From contig QZKK01000044.1 in assembly GCA_003599475.1 (NCBI GenBank), positions 1-12,797 on the forward strand: DNA of 12,797 nucleotides, read 5' to 3'. Each line of letters opens with the position of its first letter. Positions within the stretch are counted from its first letter, which is position 1. This stretch comes from Desulfobacteraceae bacterium (GTDB lineage Bacteria > Desulfobacterota > Desulfobacteria > Desulfobacterales > SURF-15). A program made the position numbers and the translations under genes. Positions 6,374 through 12,797 of this stretch are shown one piece after another. The notes beneath the pieces were generated by a model. That model did no database searches, was not told where the DNA came from, and was given only the letters and a program-made list of their open reading frames with translations.

Positions 6374-7201
6374 ATGAATGATAAAAAGTCGATAAAAAGT
6401 TCGATCTCCGATATGGCAGCGACTTTCATGGAGAACTATAGGCAGTACAGACAGCCGGAGGAATTCCGAATCCAGGCGCCCGAAGCCTACATGTCGGATT
6501 TGGAAAGAAACGATATGGAAGCCGACAAGCCTGCTCCGGATCCACCGGAAACGCCGCCTGACGAAGCACCCGCCCGGGACATGGTCATGTTGAGTAAAAT
6601 GGCCTTGGAATTGAGCAATTGCCTTTGGTACCTCAAAACGAAATATTTCAAGCGGAACTGGGATGACCACAATAACGATGATGACGAGCCCAAAACGCGC
6701 CGGGCGCTCAATCAGCTCAACAACAGCATCGATTCGCTCAAGACAAATGGAATAGAAGTGTTCGATCCGACGGGGACGCGTTACCCTCCGGGCGGTGAAG
6801 GCATGATGCGGCCGATCCAGTTCCAACCGACCTCGGGCCTGACCTTCGAAATGGTGACGGAAACCATCGCCCCGGTTATTTACCTTGCCGAGCGGCTCGT
6901 CCAACGGGGGGAAGTCTTTGTGGCCGTTCCCTTGGAGGAACATCCGGCCGATAGCGAGCCGATGCCGCAGAGGTCCTTCGGTGAAAATTCCGGCGTCGGT
7001 GATCCGGCCGGCCAACGGGGGAAGACCGGAGGTCCGGTTGAAAAAGAAGGCATTCAGGCAGGTGAAGTAGATCCGGATAATGAGAAGAAGGAATTTTCGG
7101 GTCATCAACACCATGTTGATGATGAACAAGCCTCCACTGGGCGGGAGTCTAATGACGGTAATGGAAAAGGTGGTCGATCCGATAGTAAAAACAAGGACTG
7201 A
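6374..7201 (+). CDS. GrpE-like putative nucleotide exchange factor with disordered tails
   Basis: The 275-residue protein has three parts. The N-terminal 70 residues are polar, ending in a proline/acidic stretch. The middle (71-186) contains a short helical segment (LSKMALELSNCLWYLK and RRALNQLNNSIDSL) followed by a segment that resembles the GrpE head: GIEVFDPTGTRYPPG (126-140), then MRPIQFQPTSGL (145-156) and ERLVQRGEVFVAVP (173-186). In GrpE this corresponds to GVExIDPxGxxFDPxxHEAV...GRVLRPAxVxV. The match is distant and the long dimerising coiled coil of true GrpE is much shortened. Residues 187-275 are glycine-, acid- and lysine-rich and look disordered. No membrane segment is seen. It lies between the J-like gene and the Hsp70 gene, exactly where a dedicated exchange factor would be expected. 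The role is inferred from that position plus the weak motif match. Confidence 0.55.
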   Translation: MNDKKSIKSSISDMAATFMENYRQYRQPEEFRIQAPEAYMSDLERNDMEADKPAPDPPETPPDEAPARDMVMLSKMALELSNCLWYLKTKYFKRNWDDHNNDDDEPKTRRALNQLNNSIDSLKTNGIEVFDPTGTRYPPGGEGMMRPIQFQPTSGLTFEMVTETIAPVIYLAERLVQRGEVFVAVPLEEHPADSEPMPQRSFGENSGVGDPAGQRGKTGGPVEKEGIQAGEVDPDNEKKEFSGHQHHVDDEQASTGRESNDGNGKGGRSDSKNKD

Positions 7202-7252
7202 ACCGAACCGCCCTACCGGCGCCGTCTGGGCCGCACATTAAGAAAAAACAAT

Positions 7253-7261
7253 GAAAGGAGG
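7253..7261 (+). promoter_or_regulatory. Strong ribosome binding site that decides the Hsp70 start
   Basis: AAAGGAGG is an almost perfect Shine-Dalgarno sequence. It lies inside the frame that would start at ATG 7251 and about 8 bases before ATG 7269, so 7269 is taken as the true start. Confidence 0.8.
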
Positions 7262-7268
7262 AATTGAG

Positions 7269-9815
7269 ATGCAAAGAATGACCATCGACTTCGGTATCGA
7301 TCTGGGAACCACCAACAGCACAATCGCGGTCGTCGATGATATCGATGCCAAGGTGATTCCAAACAAGGTCGGGTCGAATATCACTCCATCGGCGTTTTGG
7401 ATCGACAAACGCGGCCAGGTCCACGTGGGCCAGGAGGCCAAGCTTCGGGCCCTGATCGATGACCCGAAAAATGGAGACCTTGAATTCAAACTCCGAATGG
7501 GACGTGGCAACGAGGGGAAAAAAGTCTTCGAACGGAGCGGCAGGGAAATGCTGCCCGAAGAATTGTCTGCCGAAGTGCTCAAGTCCTTGAAAATGGATGT
7601 TCAAACGAACATGGGCGAGGAACTCCGCGCTGCGGTGGTCACAGTGCCGGCGGCTTTTGAAAATCCACAGACAGCCGCCACCCGAAGGGCCGCCTGCGGG
7701 ACCACGAAAAAGGAAGTCGAGCAGGGCGCCAAGGAAATGGAAGGAGCGGGTTTCAAACATTGCGTCCTGCTGCTGGAACCGGTGGCCGCATCGCTGGCTT
7801 ACGGCTTTCAAAGCGAAAGTGAAAATGTTTACTGGATGGTTTACGATTTTGGGGGAGGCACCTTTGACGCGGCCATCATGCGCATCCGGGACGGATTGAT
7901 CCATGTCGTCAATCATGACGGCGACAATTTCCTGGGGGGCAAGCTGATCGACTGGGATATCGTAACCAAGAAATTGGTCCCGGCCATTACCGCTCAATAC
8001 AATCTGCCGGATTTCCGGCGTGAAAATTTAAGGTGGGAACGTGTGTTCGGTAGAATGAAATATCATGCCGAACTGGCGAAAATCGAGGTATGCCGGTCTA
8101 GGGCTCCTCATGAATTCTGGATAGAAGGATTCGAGGATGCGGACGGGAAGGAAGTCGATTTCGCCTTTACTCTGTCGCCCAAGGACGTGCAAGAGGTCAG
8201 CAGGCCGTATATCGAAAAATCGCTGAGCCTGTGCCGAAAGACGCTCGAACATGAAGGACTGATGGGCGCCAATCTGGAACGTATCCTGATGGTGGGTGGG
8301 ACCACGCTCAACCCGTGGGTGCGCGAAGCCGTGCAGGCTGAGTTAGGCGGCAATCTGGAATTCGGGATCGATCCGGTTACCGTAGTGGCCCGAGGGGCCG
8401 CCATTTTTGCCGGCACCCAAATCTTTCGGGACGAGGAAGCGGTTGTTCCGACCGGGACATGGCGCATTCAAATCGAACACAAACCCGTCGACAACGTGTC
8501 CGATCCGGACATCGGAGGCAGGGTGACGCCTCCTGACGGACGGAACATCGAAGGCTACACCATCGAGCTGGTCGATACGAAAACACAATGGCGTTCCGGA
8601 CGGATCACCCTGGGCGCCGACGGCGTCTTCATGACCCAGCTCTTTGCCGAAAAGCAAAGACGGCATGAATATGCCATCGAACTGTGCGACGCGACCGGCA
8701 CCAGGATCCCGACTTCGCCGGACAGGGTATCCTACACGCTCGGCGTGGTCCCGGGAGACCCGCCGGCGGCCATGACCATAGGCGTGGGCCTTGCCAATGG
8801 CGGGGTGGCCACCTATGTGGAGAAGGGGGCGAAAATACCCGAGAGAGGCCTTCGCAAATCAATGGACCATCGCACGACGGAAATGATCCGGGCCGGCCGG
8901 GCTGAAGATATCCTTCGCATACCTTTGCTGGAGGGGGAGCATCCGAGGGCTGAGCGAAACCATGGGATAGGCGTCATGACAATTTGCGGCACGGATATCC
9001 GGCGTGATTTAACCCCCGGCAGCCAGATAGAAATCACCCTCATCATTGACCAGTCTCAACAGGTTCGCCTCCAGGCTTACGTCAATTCGCTGGACGAGGA
9101 TTTTGAAATCAGTTTCAACCCGCAAATGAAGCACAGTTCAATGGAAGAACTCCGCAAGGAGGCGGACCAGCAGAAGCTGCGTCTCAAAGACGCCCGCGAA
9201 AAAGCCGAACAGACGAAAGCGCTGAAAGCGGACGAGGCGCTTTCAAGGATCGACAACCAGCAACTGATCGATCATGTAGCATCACTCATCGAGGCGGCCG
9301 AAAACGACCCGGACGCGGTTGCCGAATTGGATCGCCGGCTTCGCGAACTGGCCGCTGAGATCGACCAGGTCGAGGATTCTCTCGAATGGCCGGTCCTGCT
9401 GGCCCAGGCGGAAGAATCATTACAGAATGCGGAAAGAGTTGTCGGTGAATACGGCAAAGCCGCCGACCAAAACCATTTGAACTCGCTCAGGATCGAATTG
9501 CAGACCGCGATCGATACCGGAGACCCGGACCTCCTGCGCAGACATATCGCGACCATAGATGCACTCTTTCTTCATGTGCTCGACCAGCAGCCGGGTTTTC
9601 ACGTCGGTCGTTTCAACTGGCTCGTGGAAAAGGCCCAGTCAATGCGAGATCCCGGGCTGGCCGAACAGATAATTACCCAGGGACGCCGGGCCACCAACAA
9701 CAACGATGTGGAAGCCCTCAAGGCGGCCAACCGCCAGTTGCTTTCTCTGCTGCCGCGGGAGATTCAGCAAGAGGCCAAACATGCCAACATCGGCGGAACC
9801 ATTACGATGAATTGA
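7269..9815 (+). CDS. Hsp70 family protein with extra beta-rich domain and long helical C-terminus
   Basis: At 848 residues this is about 200 longer than DnaK. The ATPase domain is complete: GIDLGTTNS (9-17), K74 in LEFKLRMG (matching DnaK K70), E170 in LEPVAASLAYG, the phosphate-2 loop YDFGGGTFD (192-200), and the adenosine motif MVGGTTLNPW (341-350). ATP hydrolysis is therefore likely. About 15 residues (around GTTKKEVEQGAKEMEGAGF) are inserted before E170. After residue 390 the canonical DnaK linker (VLLLD type) is missing. In its place is a beta-rich segment (about 395-490, including GYTIELVDTKTQWRSGRITL), followed by a divergent substrate-binding beta domain (about 498-615, with YVEKGAKIPERG and IPLLEGEHPRAERN). 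The end (about 625-848) is a long helical lid region with several predicted helices. It is the likely motor of the module, working with the J-like and GrpE-like products. Clients are unknown. It is not the housekeeping dnaK. Confidence 0.9.
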   Translation: MQRMTIDFGIDLGTTNSTIAVVDDIDAKVIPNKVGSNITPSAFWIDKRGQVHVGQEAKLRALIDDPKNGDLEFKLRMGRGNEGKKVFERSGREMLPEELSAEVLKSLKMDVQTNMGEELRAAVVTVPAAFENPQTAATRRAACGTTKKEVEQGAKEMEGAGFKHCVLLLEPVAASLAYGFQSESENVYWMVYDFGGGTFDAAIMRIRDGLIHVVNHDGDNFLGGKLIDWDIVTKKLVPAITAQYNLPDFRRENLRWERVFGRMKYHAELAKIEVCRSRAPHEFWIEGFEDADGKEVDFAFTLSPKDVQEVSRPYIEKSLSLCRKTLEHEGLMGANLERILMVGGTTLNPWVREAVQAELGGNLEFGIDPVTVVARGAAIFAGTQIFRDEEAVVPTGTWRIQIEHKPVDNVSDPDIGGRVTPPDGRNIEGYTIELVDTKTQWRSGRITLGADGVFMTQLFAEKQRRHEYAIELCDATGTRIPTSPDRVSYTLGVVPGDPPAAMTIGVGLANGGVATYVEKGAKIPERGLRKSMDHRTTEMIRAGRAEDILRIPLLEGEHPRAERNHGIGVMTICGTDIRRDLTPGSQIEITLIIDQSQQVRLQAYVNSLDEDFEISFNPQMKHSSMEELRKEADQQKLRLKDAREKAEQTKALKADEALSRIDNQQLIDHVASLIEAAENDPDAVAELDRRLRELAAEIDQVEDSLEWPVLLAQAEESLQNAERVVGEYGKAADQNHLNSLRIELQTAIDTGDPDLLRRHIATIDALFLHVLDQQPGFHVGRFNWLVEKAQSMRDPGLAEQIITQGRRATNNNDVEALKAANRQLLSLLPREIQQEAKHANIGGTITMN

Positions 9816-9831
9816 CCATTTGTAAATGCGG

Positions 9832-9857
9832 TTTGAGCGGCGGCCAAGCCGCTCGAA
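9832..9857 (+). repeat. Intergenic hairpin between the Hsp70 gene and the last operon gene
   Basis: TTTGAGCGGC (9832-9841) pairs with GCCGCTCGAA (9848-9857), with one G-U pair and a 6-base loop. No T-run follows, so it is unlikely to be a complete intrinsic terminator. It could stabilise the upstream mRNA or lower expression of the last gene. Confidence 0.4.
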
Positions 9858-9881
9858 TCCCGGCGGTTGATTGAATCAAAA

Positions 9882-11054
9882 ATGCCTAGACCAAACCAGC
9901 CTCACAAATATCGGAGTAAAGATGCCATGTTTACCGAAGCGAAAAACGGCCGGTATTTCAAGGCCGCCGTCGTGTCGGCCCGGAAAGGCCGGTACACGGA
10001 GGCCAGTAAACTATTACAGAAAGCTTTGGATGGTGGGGAATGTTCGAAACTGCTGGCCTTAGATCTGCAAGCTCGCATTTTCGCCCAGCAGGGCTTCTAT
10101 CTCGAAGCCGAATCGTGCTGGCGAAGAGCCAAGGAATTGGACAGGTCGAATTATGATTTTAACAAGTGCATCGCCCGCTTGCACCAAACCAGAACATCGC
10201 CCGGGTTCCCGTATCCAACCCTGGCATTTATCTTCCTCATTGTGGTCTCCCTGACCATTTTCTGGCAAGGAGAATCTATCAGGAGCAACGTTCAGAATCG
10301 AATCGCCGCCACCGATCGTTCGCTCGCCGATCTTCGCCAAGGAATTATGGATTTCCAGAAAGATTTGCAGACACAGGCGATTCAGACGGCCTCGGGGATC
10401 AGCGGACTGGAACGAGCGCTTAAGGAACATGAAATACACATTGCAGACCGGCTTGAAGACATTCCCACCACAGGCAAAATGACGGACAATTTCAATGTCG
10501 CAACCGCCGAGCTGGACCGAGCGCTTAAGGGGCTTGAAACTCGCATTGCAGACCGGCTCGAAAACTTCCCCACCTCCGAAACAATGATGGGATATAATAA
10601 AATCGTTGTCGATTCCATCCAAGCCGGGATTGATCGATTCGAGGCGTTAACCATGCCTGTCGTGTTAAAATTTGTAAGGCAAGATGATATGTTGACCGCC
10701 ATAACAGCGAAGCTCGATTCCCAGGGCGAACTGCGACGGGACATGATGACCAGGATAACCGAACTGTATGCAAAATTGAGTCACTCGGTGGAAACGGAGG
10801 AACTTCTTCAGGAGATCCATAGCAATCTGACTCAGGTGAGCAACAGCATGCAGGATCTGAAAGTGCACTTGGCCAAGGCCGAATCTCTCACCGACCTCCA
10901 GGCGCAGGTTGGGCAGGTGCGGCAGCAACTGGCGGCAGTCACAGCGTTCCTGGAAGACCTCAAGCGACTGCAGTCGCCTCAGGATGCTCCCGCCGACGAA
11001 AGGCCGGTTTCCGCGCAGCCGACCAAACCTGCCCGGGTCGACCAGCCGGAATGA
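9882..11054 (+). CDS. TPR protein with one membrane helix and long coiled coil
   Basis: This 390-residue protein has no named family that I recognise. Residues about 25-100 form two TPR-like helical hairpins (SARKGRYTEASKLLQKALD and ARIFAQQGFYLEAESCWRRA). A single membrane helix follows at about 110-129 (PTLAFIFLIVVSLTIFWQG). The remaining 260 residues are a heptad-rich coiled coil ending in a proline-rich tail. Within the coiled coil a 35-residue unit is repeated in tandem (176-210 and 211-245; both contain RALK and IADRLE). With TPRs inside the cell, the coiled coil would lie in the periplasm; the opposite topology is also possible. ATG 9882 is used; TTG 9867 would add five residues, and neither has a clear ribosome binding site. 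It is the last gene of the operon, about 66 bases after the Hsp70 gene. TPR domains often bind chaperones, so it may tether or sense for the Hsp70 machine. Confidence 0.75.
   Translation: MPRPNQPHKYRSKDAMFTEAKNGRYFKAAVVSARKGRYTEASKLLQKALDGGECSKLLALDLQARIFAQQGFYLEAESCWRRAKELDRSNYDFNKCIARLHQTRTSPGFPYPTLAFIFLIVVSLTIFWQGESIRSNVQNRIAATDRSLADLRQGIMDFQKDLQTQAIQTASGISGLERALKEHEIHIADRLEDIPTTGKMTDNFNVATAELDRALKGLETRIADRLENFPTSETMMGYNKIVVDSIQAGIDRFEALTMPVVLKFVRQDDMLTAITAKLDSQGELRRDMMTRITELYAKLSHSVETEELLQEIHSNLTQVSNSMQDLKVHLAKAESLTDLQAQVGQVRQQLAAVTAFLEDLKRLQSPQDAPADERPVSAQPTKPARVDQPE
10407..10616 (+). repeat. Tandem 105-bp (35-codon) duplication inside the coiled-coil gene
   Basis: Copies lie at 10407-10511 and 10512-10616. 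The first 67 bases of each copy are very similar (shared core CGAGCGCTTAAGG and ATTGCAGACCGGCT), and the remainder has diverged. The length is an exact multiple of three, so the frame and roughly five heptads of coiled coil are preserved. It suggests growth of the stalk by internal duplication. Confidence 0.75.
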
Positions 11055-11363
11055 CAGGGCCTGGCATGCCGCTCGGCCCGAACACCGTGGGAGGACGATC
11101 TTGAGACTCTTGGGGGATCCATGGGGGACGAACCCCGCGGTCAGGTGTTGAGTTAGGCGCAATTGCGATAGGGCATTTACTAATAAAGCAAGCTGGCATT
11201 AGTCATCAATCAGTCATTAGTGATACAATGCTCTGATTTTTGCATTTTAGCAAGAAAAATTTTAGCAACTAAAGAAAAAAAAGCCATTGGCAAGAAATAC
11301 TTTACCAACTTATGCCGACAGCTTATTTGTTCGAGCAAGAAGAAAACGGTAAAAAAGAGCAAG
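11055..11363 (+). other. Gene-free junction: GC-rich operon end passing into AT-rich DNA with short repeats
   Basis: I see no convincing gene here. The first 100 bases resemble the operon in composition. At about 11160 the sequence becomes strongly AT-rich. It holds a perfect 10-bp palindrome CGCAATTGCG (11158-11167), an integron-core-like GTTAGGC (11152-11158), direct repeats CATTAGT (11197-11203 and 11215-11221) with an inverted ACTAAT (11179-11184), and a direct repeat ATTTTAGCAA (11244-11253 and 11259-11268). A short open stretch near 11285-11400 (reading LYQLMPTAYLFEQEENGKK) could be a gene remnant, but it has an upstream stop and no partner. No strong intrinsic terminator for the operon was found. 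Confidence 0.4.
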
Positions 11364-12046
11364 CTATTTTCTTCTGGGCCTATACGGTTTTTGGAAGTTT
11401 AAGTTCAATACTCCTTTCTTCATCAGTTCTTTGACATAGACGACCCCGGGCAGCTTTTCGAGCGCCTGCCGGATTTTTTTCTGCGAAGGGTGGATATAGG
11501 GCTCGGTGCTGCGTGTCGTCGCATGACCGAGGATGCTTTTGATCACCAGTACATCGACATCGTTGTCGTTAAGATGCGAGGCCAGGCTGCTTGTGCCGCC
11601 ATAGCTGAAAGCGACGAGGCATGACGAAGGGTATGGCAGGTAACGTTAAAAGGGGTGGTAAGGCCTGTCTGCAGCAGTATCTTTTTAAAGTTGTCTTCCA
11701 TGGTGCGGATCGCCAGGCGGTTGCCTTTCTTTGAGACAAAAAGGGCTTTGCTGAGCCAGCTGTTTAGGAACTTATCGCGGACGGCAAGATACTGACTTAC
11801 GATTTCGATCAGCTCGTCGTTTACATGGAGTGTGCGGGGTTTGCGGCCTTTTCCCATGACGGTAATTTTGCGGTTTTTAAAGTCGATGCATTCAAGATCG
11901 AGATCGTGGACTTCCCCGACTCTTAAACCGAGCTGATACATCAGGGCGTAGACGGCATAGTCCCGGATGCCCAGGGGAGGGTATTTGGGGACGTCTATTG
12001 GATTATAAGTTTCTATGCAGCCATTTCTGTGGTATGGAGTTTTCAT
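11364..12046 (-). pseudogene. Tyrosine recombinase (phage integrase family), N-truncated and frameshifted
   Basis: Read on the minus strand, the first segment (from 12046) contains GIRDYAVYALMYQLGLRVGE, holding the first catalytic arginine. It continues to the beta hairpin ITVMGKGRKPRTLHV and the HxxR box CHTLRHA. The frame then goes wrong near 11617. A neighbouring frame continues correctly with SYGGTSSLASHLNDNDVDVL, then VIKSILGHATTRSTEPYIHP with the LGH box and the catalytic tyrosine (EPY), ending at a TAG (11364-11366). Restoring one T on the minus strand after HA would give HAFVAFSYGG, so a one-base deletion fits. The N-terminal core-binding domain is absent, because the frame starts just before the catalytic domain, next to the transposase ATG. 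It is probably inactive. It looks like a XerC/D or phage-type enzyme, not an integron IntI, though this cannot be settled here. Confidence 0.8.
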
Positions 12047-12797
12047 GCCCCGTAGAGCCAGAATCGATGCACCGGGTGCGCTGCATCATATAATTTTCAG
12101 AGGAATCGAGCGGCGGAATATATTTCGGGACAATAAAGACCGGGATAATTTTCTGGATCGGCTCGGTACAGTTTTATCTGAAACCGGAACCCCTTGCTAT
12201 GCATGGGCAATGATTCCCAACCACGTGCATCTCCTGCTGAAAACAGGTTATGCTCCCATCTCAACGGTAATGAGGAGGCTGTTGACCGGTCATGGGGCTT
12301 ATTTCAACCGAAGGCACCGCAGACATGGAAAGCTTTTTCAAAACCGCTACAAGTCAATTCTTTGCCAGGAGGATGCCTATCTTCTTGAACTTGTCCGTTA
12401 TATCCACCTGAATCCCCTCCGTGCGGTGCTGGTTTCAGACCTAAAATCGCTGGACAGATGGGCTTACAGCGGTCACAGCACGCTTATGGGAAAACGAACC
12501 AGCCTCTGGCAGGACAGCGAATATGTCCTAAAGTTTTTCGGAAAATCTCTGTCCGCTGCGCGTAAAAAGTATCGGGCGTATGTGGAAGAAGCCGCAGGCG
12601 AGGGAAGAAAGCCTGAATTGACAGGGGGAGGTCTAATTCGTTCGATGGGAGGGTGGGCTGCTGCCAAGATGTTGCGCAACACGACCAGAATGAAAAGCGG
12701 GTCTATCCGGATTTCCCAAACGAATTTTGAACTATTTTTGCTACCTTGCGGAGCGACAAGCAAAAACCTGTTGCATGAGTCAGAGAGCTTTTCCTCC
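12045..12797 (+). CDS. REP-associated tyrosine transposase (Y1 transposase family), partial at window end
   Basis: The frame is open for 251 codons from ATG 12045 to the end of the window, with no stop reached. It begins MPRRARIDAPGALHHIIFRG and shows the HUH motif in WAMIPNHVHLLLKTG, then LTGHGAYFNRRHRRHGKLFQ, the catalytic-tyrosine region VRYIHLNPLRA, and the C-terminal signature GRKPELTGGGLIRSMGGW. These are hallmarks of RAYT / IS200-like single-strand transposases, which cut and join single-stranded DNA and are associated with dispersed REP palindromes. After GGWAAAKMLR the match weakens, so the C-terminus may be divergent. Its ATG overlaps the minus-strand recombinase start by two bases (CATG), so the two point away from each other, and insertion of this element may be what removed the recombinase N-terminus. 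No flanking palindrome could be identified within the window. Confidence 0.88.
   Translation, partial: MPRRARIDAPGALHHIIFRGIERRNIFRDNKDRDNFLDRLGTVLSETGTPCYAWAMIPNHVHLLLKTGYAPISTVMRRLLTGHGAYFNRRHRRHGKLFQNRYKSILCQEDAYLLELVRYIHLNPLRAVLVSDLKSLDRWAYSGHSTLMGKRTSLWQDSEYVLKFFGKSLSAARKKYRAYVEEAAGEGRKPELTGGGLIRSMGGWAAAKMLRNTTRMKSGSIRISQTNFELFLLPCGATSKNLLHESESFSS

Noticed and set aside
6254..7129. Minus-strand open frame of 291 codons
   Set aside because: Antisense to the GrpE-like gene and the end of the membrane protein gene; its His/Arg/Phe-rich composition is typical of a shadow frame, and the plus strand has the ribosome-binding sites and family motifs.
7251..7268. ATG 7251 as the Hsp70 start
   Set aside because: The Shine-Dalgarno sequence lies inside this upstream extension and is correctly spaced for ATG 7269, from which the protein starts close to the conserved GIDLGTTNS.
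7149..7997. Minus-strand open frame of 282 codons
   Set aside because: Antisense to the start of the Hsp70 gene, whose ATPase motifs are unmistakable on the plus strand.
9832..9857. Intrinsic terminator after the Hsp70 gene
   Set aside because: The stem is good but no T-run follows, and the next same-strand gene starts 25 bases later.
11124..11136. Operon terminator formed by GGGG/CCCC
   Set aside because: Only a 4-bp stem with a 5-base loop and no T-run; too weak to call.
11197..11268. Short AT-rich direct repeats as a CRISPR array
   Set aside because: The repeats are only 7-10 bases, have unequal spacing and occur twice each; no cas genes are present.
11220..11402. Plus-strand 60-codon frame in AT-rich DNA
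   Set aside because: Lys/Ser-rich composition follows from the A-runs; there is no ribosome binding site, and the frame overlaps the recombinase remnant.

Overview
The window looks like an accessory region of a Gram-negative bacterium. The combination of an ECF-type sigma factor that starts with an FPxTRW motif, a soluble Hanks kinase, a non-canonical Hsp70 and a REP-associated transposase is the sort of gene content I associate with Desulfobacterota and other large-genome environmental bacteria. That placement is an impression, not something the sequence proves. No rRNA, tRNA or CRISPR array was seen.

Left edge (1-1050): the end of an integron-like gene-cassette array. A decayed retropepsin-like fragment (80-256) ends inside a well-formed attC recombination site (250-337). 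An AT-rich cassette gene for a one-helix membrane protein of unknown function follows (361-996, TTG start with a strong ribosome binding site). Its stop codon lies in a second long hairpin (991-1051), which may be a degenerate attC.

Centre (1330-11054): seven same-strand genes that read as one operon. In order they encode an ECF-like sigma factor, an unrecognised helical protein, a soluble Ser/Thr kinase (4-base ATGA overlap with the gene before it), a large protein with a degenerate J domain, a zinc ribbon and about six membrane helices, a GrpE-like protein, an 848-residue Hsp70 with an extra beta-rich insertion and a long helical tail, and a TPR / membrane helix / coiled-coil protein. My reading is a dedicated Hsp70 machine (Hsp70 + J-like + exchange-factor-like) attached to the membrane by two partners and wired to transcription through a sigma factor and a kinase. 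The J-like protein lacks HPD and the Hsp70 lacks the canonical hydrophobic interdomain linker. This suggests the pair has diverged together from the DnaK/DnaJ mechanism. The module as a whole is the strongest candidate for an uncharacterised system.

Right edge (11055-12797): composition drops abruptly to an AT-rich stretch with short repeats. It is followed by a minus-strand tyrosine recombinase that has lost its N-terminal domain and carries a one-base frameshift, and then a divergent plus-strand REP-associated tyrosine transposase that runs off the window. Mobile DNA on both sides suggests the operon sits in a genomic island or at a recombination hot spot.
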